From Candidatus Shapirobacteria bacterium (GTDB lineage Bacteria > Patescibacteriota > Microgenomatia > UBA12405): a DNA stretch of 5,068 nt. Numbering within the stretch: position 1 is the stretch's first letter; each line of letters starts with the position of its first letter. A model generated the notes under the pieces. It saw only the letters and a list, made by a program, of their open reading frames with translations, ran no database searches and was not told where the DNA came from. Both the position numbers and the translations under genes were made by a program. Positions 1 through 4,481 of this stretch are shown piece by piece. The stretch is from assembly GCA_023245435.1 (NCBI GenBank), contig JAHFKH010000048.1, positions 1 through 5,068 on the forward strand, written 5' to 3'.

Positions 1-2
1 TA

Positions 3-665
3 ATTTTAGCTACTCAGAAGGCCATTTCTGATTATCAAAATAATCCAAAAATATTTGAAAAATTAAAATTAAAACAAAAAGTATTAGATGTTATAAAACG
101 TAATTTAAAATATTCTAAATATAAGTTAATAAAAAAATCTTTTTCTTTTTCTATCAAAACTAGAATTGGAATCAATAATAGTAGTGTTGATTCTTGGATT
201 CCATTTTTATGTTCTTTTAAACCAGATTTTATTACCTTACATGGTCGAACTTTAAAACAAGGGTATTCAGGATTAGCAAATTGGGACGAAATAGCCAAAG
301 CTGCGGTCATATGTCACAACTCGAATATAAAAATCTTTGGTAATGGTGACCTAATTTCCCGACAAAAGGCCAATGAATATTGTCAAAAATATGGCACCGA
401 TGGTGCTCTTATTGGTCGGGCAGCCATGGGTAATCCTTGGTTGTTTGACAATAAAACAGCAAACTTTAAACAAAAATATCAAGCTATGCTTACTCACGCC
501 AAGCATTTTGTTAAAATTTTCCCACACCGACGGTTTGATCCACTCCGTCATCATTTTTTATTATATGTCTCAGGGCATCCCAACGCGTCTGCTCTACGTC
601 AAGAAATCGTCAAATTGACCTCCATTGACCAACTTTGTACTCTTGAACACGCTATCACCGACTGA
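3..665 (+). CDS. dus: tRNA-dihydrouridine synthase, 3' part (5' end outside window)
   Basis: This is the C-terminal 220 residues of a flavin (FMN) enzyme that reduces uridine to dihydrouridine in tRNA, in the cytoplasm. The frame is open from the left edge to TGA 663-665. Visible Dus signatures, numbered from the first full codon, are SIKTRIG (about 50-56, with the conserved Lys 52), ITLHGRT (77-83, His 80 and Arg 82), QGYSGLANWD, the phosphate-binding GNGD (113-116) and IGRAAMGNPWLF (137-148). The tail (RHHFLLYVSGHP, then a short helical end) matches the small helical tRNA-binding domain. The catalytic Cys of the NxGCP segment would lie upstream of the window. The stretch before SIKTRIG is Lys-rich and looks longer than usual. 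Family assignment is firm; the DusA/B/C subclass cannot be fixed, though the layout resembles DusB-like proteins. The next gene begins 7 bases after the stop, so co-transcription is likely. Confidence 0.9.
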   Translation: MLATQKAISDYQNNPKIFEKLKLKQKVLDVIKRNLKYSKYKLIKKSFSFSIKTRIGINNSSVDSWIPFLCSFKPDFITLHGRTLKQGYSGLANWDEIAKAAVICHNSNIKIFGNGDLISRQKANEYCQKYGTDGALIGRAAMGNPWLFDNKTANFKQKYQAMLTHAKHFVKIFPHRRFDPLRHHFLLYVSGHPNASALRQEIVKLTSIDQLCTLEHAITD

Positions 666-672
666 TACATTT

Positions 673-1086
673 ATGAGTATGCCAAATAATAAAACCGATT
701 ACTCAACTCTTAGTAGTATTGAAAATTTAATTCATAGTCATAATACTAGACTCGAATCATTGCAAAAAGAACTAAAAACTCACAAAATGATGCTCGAAGC
801 ATTATTGGAAAATGATAAAGAATACCAAGAGGCAGCTTCTGCTTCTGCGGCAGCAGCTAAACTAAAAACCCAAGCTAAGGCAAAAGTATTATCGGTGACC
901 GATGCCAAAAATCAAGTTGAAAAAATTAAAGAACAACAAACCGAAGCCAAAGAATTAAAAATAGCTTTATCTGATTATTTATCTCAATATGTTGTGTTGT
1001 CTGGTAGCAATCAAATCGAAAGTCCTGACGGTTCAGTTTTTGATATTGTTAGTAGTGCCCATTTAAGCAAAAAAACAAAAAATTAA
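673..1086 (+). CDS. Small coiled-coil protein of unknown function
   Basis: The protein is 137 residues, charged, without a signal peptide or membrane span. Residues about 13-100 are almost continuous helix with hydrophobic positions at heptad-like spacing (I16, L19, I20, L27, L30, L34, L41, L44, L45). An Ala-rich hinge, EAASASAAAAK, sits at 53-63. After residue 100 comes a non-helical tail containing LSGSNQIESPDGSVFDIV (109-126), which looks like a separate conserved patch. I chose the ATG at 673, 7 bases after the dus stop; an in-frame TTG at 625 would overlap dus by about 40 bases, and ATG 679 is an alternative. No start has a Shine-Dalgarno sequence. It sits between dus and the thioredoxin gene, with 1 base to the latter, so it is probably in the same operon. 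I recall similar short coiled-coil proteins annotated as hypothetical in Patescibacteria, but cannot name a family. No function is assigned. Confidence 0.8.
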   Translation: MSMPNNKTDYSTLSSIENLIHSHNTRLESLQKELKTHKMMLEALLENDKEYQEAASASAAAAKLKTQAKAKVLSVTDAKNQVEKIKEQQTEAKELKIALSDYLSQYVVLSGSNQIESPDGSVFDIVSSAHLSKKTKN

Positions 1087-1087
1087 T

Positions 1088-1360
1088 ATGACGACAATTC
1101 CCACAATAGGAACAGTTTTGGTGGACTTTTGGGCTAATTGGTGTGGTCCGTGTGTTATGCTTTCCCCCATTTTAGAAGAAATCATTTCTGAACAAAAAAA
1201 TATTAATTTAATTAAAATTGACGTCGAATCAGAACCAGATTTAGCTTTAAAATATTCAGTTACTTCTCTCCCTACAGTTATTGTCTTAAAAAACGGTCAA
1301 ATTACTTCAGTTTTAACTGGTTCTCGCCCCAAATCAGAATATCTCAAAGCTTTAGGGTAA
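1088..1360 (+). CDS. trxA: Thioredoxin, short form
   Basis: This is a cytoplasmic thiol-disulfide oxidoreductase of 90 residues, against about 105-110 for a typical thioredoxin. The active site is WCGPC (W18, C19, C22), inside VDFWANWCGPC. D13 matches the buried Asp that assists the buried cysteine (Asp26 in E. coli). The cis-proline loop SLPT is at 60-63 (P62), followed by a VIVLKNG strand and the G78 turn, all as in the family. The N-terminus starts only nine residues before the LVDFW strand, so the usual first strand and helix are absent or much reduced. An in-frame TAA at 1064-1066 rules out a longer ATG start. The start codon is 1 base after the coiled-coil gene stop, so the two are probably translated from one message. 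The gene symbol is by family; no thioredoxin reductase is in the window, so the electron donor is unknown. Confidence 0.93.
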   Translation: MTTIPTIGTVLVDFWANWCGPCVMLSPILEEIISEQKNINLIKIDVESEPDLALKYSVTSLPTVIVLKNGQITSVLTGSRPKSEYLKALG

Positions 1361-1370
1361 AATATACATT

Positions 1371-2369
1371 GTGGATATCATTGCTGTCAAAAATTATTTA
1401 AAATCTCTTAACCTTCCCGATTTTCGCGCCAAACAAATCATAAAAAACTATTTTTCCGGACATTATTCTGATTTTGCGTCAATGTCTGATTTGCCCTTAG
1501 CTTTGCGTACTGATTTAGATAATAAATATCCTTTACTATCGGTCACCGAATCTAATTTATTAAAGTCAACTGATTCCCAAAAGGTGGCTCTCAAGCTTCA
1601 CGATGGCCTCTATATTGAATCAGTTCTCATGGATTATGGCGACTGGCTAACTGCCTGTATTAGTACTCAAGTCGGCTGTCCCTTAGGATGTACTTTTTGT
1701 GCCACCGGCAAAATGGGTTTAAAACGTAATTTAACCATCGAAGAAATAGTCGATCAAATAATTTATTGGAATATAAAATTATTTCCCAAATACGTTGGTC
1801 GTCTAGTTTTTATGGGAATGGGCGAACCATTTTTAAATTGGGATAATTTAATTGAAGCTTTAAAAATAATTAATGACAAAAATTATTTAAATATAGGTAG
1901 TCGCAAAATTAGCATTTCCTCCGCCGGTATAGTTCCCAAAATTATTGAATTTGCCAATTTAAATACCGAAATAAATTTAGCTTTATCCCTCCATTCTGCT
2001 GACCAAAAAGTTCGCCAACAACTTATGCCTATAGCTAAACAATATTCGTTGGCAGAATTAAAAAAAGCTCTAGATTTTTATACCCACAAAACCAATCGAC
2101 AAGTAATGCTCGAATATATTTTGATTGATAATCAAAATGACCAACCAGAAGATATTAAACTATTAAAAGAATTTATTGGCAATAATTTTTTATTTCATAT
2201 CAACATTATTCCTCTAAACCCTGTCAAAGGAGGTTTAATTCCCTCAACTCATCAAAAAGAATTTGTTGATGGATTAGATAAAGCCGGTATTCCCTTTACT
2301 ATCCGCCGCAGCGTTGGTCGCAGTATCAATTCCGCCTGTGGCCAACTTATTATTAATAATAACCAATAA
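1371..2369 (+). CDS. rlmN: Dual-specificity 23S rRNA (A2503-C2)/tRNA methyltransferase RlmN
   Basis: This radical-SAM enzyme puts a C2 methyl on A2503 in the peptidyl-transferase region of 23S rRNA and, in characterised homologues, on A37 of some tRNAs. It has 332 residues, slightly short but normal for the family. The 4Fe-4S motif is C103-x3-C107-x2-C110 (CPLGCTFC). C96 and C323 (in NSACGQL) correspond by motif spacing to E. coli catalytic C118 and C355, and E83 falls 13 residues before C96 as E105 does in E. coli. GMGEP is at 149-153 and the SAM-site strand LALSLHSA at 203-210. The N-terminal 60 residues form the helical RNA-binding domain. The start is GTG 1371, 10 bases after trx; no upstream ATG gives a better N-terminus. 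A TAAAAT at 1358-1363 could be a -10 box but is weak in such AT-rich DNA. The last codons and TAA lie inside an inverted repeat. Confidence 0.96.
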   Translation: MDIIAVKNYLKSLNLPDFRAKQIIKNYFSGHYSDFASMSDLPLALRTDLDNKYPLLSVTESNLLKSTDSQKVALKLHDGLYIESVLMDYGDWLTACISTQVGCPLGCTFCATGKMGLKRNLTIEEIVDQIIYWNIKLFPKYVGRLVFMGMGEPFLNWDNLIEALKIINDKNYLNIGSRKISISSAGIVPKIIEFANLNTEINLALSLHSADQKVRQQLMPIAKQYSLAELKKALDFYTHKTNRQVMLEYILIDNQNDQPEDIKLLKEFIGNNFLFHINIIPLNPVKGGLIPSTHQKEFVDGLDKAGIPFTIRRSVGRSINSACGQLIINNNQ

Positions 2370-2492
2370 CCAAATTCCAAGTAATCCAAACAATTACCAA
2401 TTTTCCAAATTCAAAATTACAAACGTTTGGTATTTTGGTCATTGGTAATTGAAATTTGTTTGTTTCTTGGTTATTGTATCTTGGTTATTAAT
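2353..2492. repeat. Imperfect AT-rich inverted repeat after rlmN
   Basis: Two arms lie either side of the palindrome AAACGTTT (2421-2428). CAATTACCAAT (2391-2401) is the exact reverse complement of ATTGGTAATTG (2441-2451). AATAACCAA occurs twice in the left arm (2358-2366, 2365-2373) and its complement TTGGTTATT twice in the right arm (2467-2475, 2481-2489). CCAAATTC is repeated directly at 2370-2377 and 2405-2412. The arms differ by a few small gaps, so any hairpin would be imperfect and AU-rich. There is no GC-rich stem with a U tract, so it is not a classic terminator, and no transposase is present. Similar ACCAAT-type intergenic repeats may be dispersed in the host genome, but that is an inference. 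The rlmN stop (2367-2369) lies in the left arm. Confidence 0.7.
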
Positions 2493-2515
2493 AGTGAGGA
2501 ATATTCCGTTATAAT
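2488..2515 (+). promoter_or_regulatory. Promoter of obg, adjoining the start codon
   Basis: A perfect TATAAT at 2510-2515 follows a weak -35-like TTAATA (2488-2493) with a 16-base spacer. By the usual -10 to +1 distance, transcription would begin at about 2521-2523, on the ATG of obg at 2521. The message would therefore be leaderless. No Shine-Dalgarno sequence lies at a useful distance; the nearest purine run (GAGGA, 2496-2500) is about 20 bases upstream. The spacer carries the perfect 10-bp palindrome GGAATATTCC (2498-2507). Confidence 0.65.
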
Positions 2516-2520
2516 ACAGT

Positions 2521-3465
2521 ATGTTTATAGATGAGTCTCATATTACTATCAAAGCCGGTAACGGTGGTGATGGTATGGCTCATTTGTATCACGATGGTCA
2601 ACGCCCCAAAGGGGGACCTGATGGTGGTAAAGGTGGTAGTGGTGGCAATGTTTATTTTAAAGGTATTAATGATATTGGTCGTTTGACTCAATTTCGATTT
2701 AAACGAAAATTCGAAGCCGACAATGGTCAAAATGGTGGTGTCAATCAACGTTCGGGTCATGACGGTCGTGATTTGACCCTCGAAATTCCAGTTGGTTCTT
2801 TGATTCATTTTGATAATGGTTCTCAAGAAGAAATGCTCTCCGAAAATCAAATAATTTTGGCCGCCAAGGGTGGTAAGGGTGGTTGGGGAAATTATCATTA
2901 TCGTAGTGCTACCGACCAAACTCCCACTCGATTTGATCATGGTTATCAAACCAAAGAAAAAAGTATTTTTATTGAATTAAAATTAATTGCCGATATTGGT
3001 TTAGTTGGTTTACCCAACGCTGGCAAAAGTAGTTTATTAAATGAATTATCATCTGCTCATGCCAAAGTTGCCAATTATGCTTTTACTACTCTCGAACCAA
3101 ATTTAGGAGTTTTACGCAGTGGCAAAATTATGGCCGATATACCGGGTTTAATTGAAGGTGCTGGTGAGGGAAAAGGTTTGGGTCATAAATTTTTAAAACA
3201 TGTCGAACGAACTTCACTTTTGGTTCATTGTTTATCATCCGAATCACAAAATCCAGTCGCTGATTATAAAATTGTTCGAAACGAAATTGCCAATTATTCC
3301 TCAGTATTGTCCGAAAAAAAAGAAATTTTAATCTTAACTAAATCAGATTTATTATCGCCTGAAGATATTAAAAAAATTAGTAAAAAATTACCCATAAAAC
3401 TTGCTGTATCTATTCTTGATGATGCCTCTCTCAAAAAACTTAACGATCTAATTTCTTTAGGCTAA
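2521..3465 (+). CDS. obg: Ribosome-assembly GTPase Obg (CgtA), lacking the C-terminal OCT domain
   Basis: This essential P-loop GTPase acts in 50S subunit maturation and stress signalling in studied bacteria. It has 314 residues, against about 390 in E. coli and 430 in B. subtilis. The glycine-rich Obg fold covers about 1-155, including KAGNGGDG (11-18), PKGGPDGGKGGSGG (29-42) and AAKGGKGGWGN (114-124). The G domain follows: G1 GLPNAGKSS (163-171), G2 with TT at 189-190, G3 DIPGL (206-210), G4 TKSD (273-276). G5, normally SA-like, reads VSILD (296-300) and is degenerate. The protein ends straight after the G domain. The start is ATG 2521: MFIDESHITIKAG matches the family N-terminus and TATAAT ends 5 bases before it. 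The many Gly codons are mostly GGT. The stop overlaps the convergent ytxH-like gene by 9 bases. Confidence 0.96.
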   Translation: MFIDESHITIKAGNGGDGMAHLYHDGQRPKGGPDGGKGGSGGNVYFKGINDIGRLTQFRFKRKFEADNGQNGGVNQRSGHDGRDLTLEIPVGSLIHFDNGSQEEMLSENQIILAAKGGKGGWGNYHYRSATDQTPTRFDHGYQTKEKSIFIELKLIADIGLVGLPNAGKSSLLNELSSAHAKVANYAFTTLEPNLGVLRSGKIMADIPGLIEGAGEGKGLGHKFLKHVERTSLLVHCLSSESQNPVADYKIVRNEIANYSSVLSEKKEILILTKSDLLSPEDIKKISKKLPIKLAVSILDDASLKKLNDLISLG

Positions 3466-3837
3466 GGCTTTTTTTACTTTATCCCAATCTTTTTTCAAAT
3501 ATTTACTCAATTTTTCAAACCCTTCTTTGGTGGTGTTAACATCCGATTTAAAATCGGTCACCACTTCATCAACCACTAACATATATTTTTCACTATCAAT
3601 TGTGGCTCCAGTTTTTTTCAAAGCCAACAATCTTTGCTGTAAAATACCTCTAATTTTTTCAAATTTTTCTTTGTATTCAGTACTGTAAATTCCAAAAATA
3701 TCACGAATTTTATGAACCATTTCTTCCCGGGTTTCTTTACCCGACATTGGAGCCAGCAAAACTCCACCAGCTAACCCCGCCAACAAACCAAAAAAACCAA
3801 CTACAAATGGATTTGCTCCTTTATTATCGTTTGACAT
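3457..3837 (-). CDS. YtxH-like single-span membrane protein
   Basis: A 126-residue protein with one N-terminal membrane segment (about 10-30) rich in Gly, Ala, Leu and Phe. It is followed by LLAPMSGKETRE (27-38), the turn typical of the YtxH-like family (gas-vesicle/stress-related small proteins). The rest (about 39-126) is charged, Lys- and Glu-rich and probably a long helical cytoplasmic tail. The family is widespread but has no defined biochemical role, so none is assigned. The start is the ATG at 3835-3837, three bases after the mscL stop on the same strand. The two genes are thus almost certainly co-transcribed and possibly translationally coupled, which fits a shared envelope role by inference only. 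Its stop is within the obg 3' end: the shared TTAGGCTAA (3457-3465) supplies a TAA to each strand. Confidence 0.85.
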   Translation of the reverse strand: MSNDNKGANPFVVGFFGLLAGLAGGVLLAPMSGKETREEMVHKIRDIFGIYSTEYKEKFEKIRGILQQRLLALKKTGATIDSEKYMLVVDEVVTDFKSDVNTTKEGFEKLSKYLKKDWDKVKKALA

Positions 3838-3840
3838 ATA

Positions 3841-4173
3841 CTAAAGTTTATCATTAATCTTTAACAATTTTTTAACAAAAATAAATACTATTAGGGCCAC
3901 TATGGCAAAATCAAGACTAGCCGATATTAATTCACCAATTTTAAAATCTGATCCAGCAATAGTAAATACCAAATCTTTCCACGATCCTGTTGGGGTAAAT
4001 ATCCCAACTATAGGCATAATCAAATCTTGTGCTATTGCCGTTACCAAATCTTTAACTGCAGTTCCAATAACTACTCCAATTGCCAATTCAACCACTTTAT
4101 AATTTTTCAAAAAATCCAAAAACTCATGATGATTATTCTTTACCTTTTCCAAAATCTTTTGTTTCTGTATCAT
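3841..4173 (-). CDS. mscL: Large-conductance mechanosensitive channel MscL
   Basis: This inner-membrane channel opens under membrane tension to release solutes during osmotic downshock; it forms a homopentamer in known cases. Numbered from the ATG at 4173, it has 110 residues. TM1 spans about 27-56 (VVELAIGVVIG, ending at the conserved DLIMP) and TM2 about 81-101 (ASLDFAIVALIVFIFV). L30 and V34 correspond to the E. coli pore constriction L19 and V23; G33 and G37 match the TM1 glycines. The periplasmic loop (about 57-78) is short. The N-terminal helix before TM1 is about ten residues longer than in E. coli. An in-frame ATG at 4186-4188 would add five residues (MYNLG), but it overlaps a TATAAT whose predicted +1 is exactly the A of the 4173 ATG, so I prefer the shorter form. 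The stop is TAG 3841-3843; the ytxH-like gene starts 3 bases on. Confidence 0.93.
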   Translation of the reverse strand: MIQKQKILEKVKNNHHEFLDFLKNYKVVELAIGVVIGTAVKDLVTAIAQDLIMPIVGIFTPTGSWKDLVFTIAGSDFKIGELISASLDFAIVALIVFIFVKKLLKINDKL

Positions 4174-4179
4174 ACCTAA

Positions 4180-4185
4180 ATTATA
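4180..4185 (-). promoter_or_regulatory. -10 box for mscL-ytxH operon
   Basis: Read on the minus strand, TATAAT (4185 down to 4180) is preceded by TG and followed by six bases, then ATG at 4173. The usual geometry puts +1 on that A, giving a leaderless mscL message. No convincing -35 hexamer is visible. A second minus-strand TATAAT at 4211-4206 could instead serve the ATG at 4188 with a leader of about 11 bases. Neither option has a Shine-Dalgarno sequence. Confidence 0.5.
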
Positions 4186-4212
4186 CATGATACTTTATTT
4201 TTTAAATTATAG

Positions 4213-4221
4213 TGATATTAT
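4213..4221 (+). promoter_or_regulatory. Extended -10 box for the small gene at 4231
   Basis: TGATATTAT fits the extended -10 form TGn-TATTAT (hexamer 4216-4221, one mismatch from TATAAT). The predicted +1 is near 4228, giving a leader of about three bases before the ATG at 4231. It lies back-to-back with the mscL promoter in the 57-bp divergent spacer. No -35 is evident, which is tolerated by extended -10 promoters. Confidence 0.45.
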
Positions 4222-4230
4222 TCACCTAAT

Positions 4231-4476
4231 ATGGATAGACTATCAGGAAAAATCACTAGTTGTATTCACAAAGGATGTGATAAACTTCCAACTATTGTTG
4301 TTGTTGGTCAAGTTGAAGGTCGAGCAAATTATCAAGTCCAATCATTGGGTTGTAATGACCATGGAAGCGAAGCTTTAACTGCAGCTACAACAAAATATCC
4401 CCGAGTAACGTTTGAAACACTATACAGTCCATCTTGGCTAAAAAAAGCCCAATCTCAAGAATTAAAAATTAGATAA
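4231..4476 (+). CDS. Small uncharacterised protein with Cys/His residues
   Basis: An 81-residue protein I do not recognise. It has no signal peptide or membrane span. Residues 11-16 read CIHKGC, and GCNDHG at 40-45 adds C41 and H44, so C11, C16, C41 and H44 could form one metal site. The middle (PTIVVVGQVEGRANYQVQSLG, 20-40) reads as two beta strands. The arrangement loosely recalls small zinc-ribbon proteins such as the Lar restriction-alleviation family, but with too few matching cysteines to assign it. The tail is basic. It is probably real: an ATG directly after a candidate promoter, codon use like the neighbours, and it exactly fills the space between mscL and era, ending 5 bases before the convergent era stop. 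There is no long ORF on the other strand. It is divergent from mscL across 57 bases. Confidence 0.65.
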   Translation: MDRLSGKITSCIHKGCDKLPTIVVVGQVEGRANYQVQSLGCNDHGSEALTAATTKYPRVTFETLYSPSWLKKAQSQELKIR

Positions 4477-4481
4477 ATTTT

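Noticed and set aside
35..554. Open frames on the minus strand (35-310, 351-554) and an alternative plus-strand frame at 373-618 across dus
   Set aside because: The dus frame shows clear family motifs throughout; the others have no recognisable features and arise from AT-rich sequence.
625..672. TTG 625 as the start of the coiled-coil gene
   Set aside because: It would overlap the end of dus by about 40 bases with no supporting signal; ATG 673 gives ordinary operon spacing.
663..689. Possible read-through of the dus TGA as glycine (alternative code), extending to TAA 687-689
   Set aside because: No other gene here contains an in-frame TGA, glycines are encoded by GGN, and the next gene begins just after the TGA.
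2370..2520. A riboswitch or small RNA in the rlmN-obg gap
   Set aside because: The sequence is low-GC and explained by the inverted repeat; no conserved aptamer-like core is visible, and the obg promoter lies after it rather than before it.
2509..2949. A 146-codon open frame on the minus strand over the obg 5' half, rich in Thr and Ile
   Set aside because: It is the complement of the Gly-codon-rich Obg fold (GGT read as ACC) and has low-complexity composition; the plus-strand frame is unambiguously Obg.
3459..3475. AGGC/AAGGC followed by a T run after obg as an intrinsic terminator
   Set aside because: The GC-containing pieces are direct repeats rather than a paired stem, so no stable hairpin precedes the T run.
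3902..4102. A plus-strand open frame opposite mscL
   Set aside because: It is a shadow of the membrane-segment codons of mscL, whose family motifs are clear.
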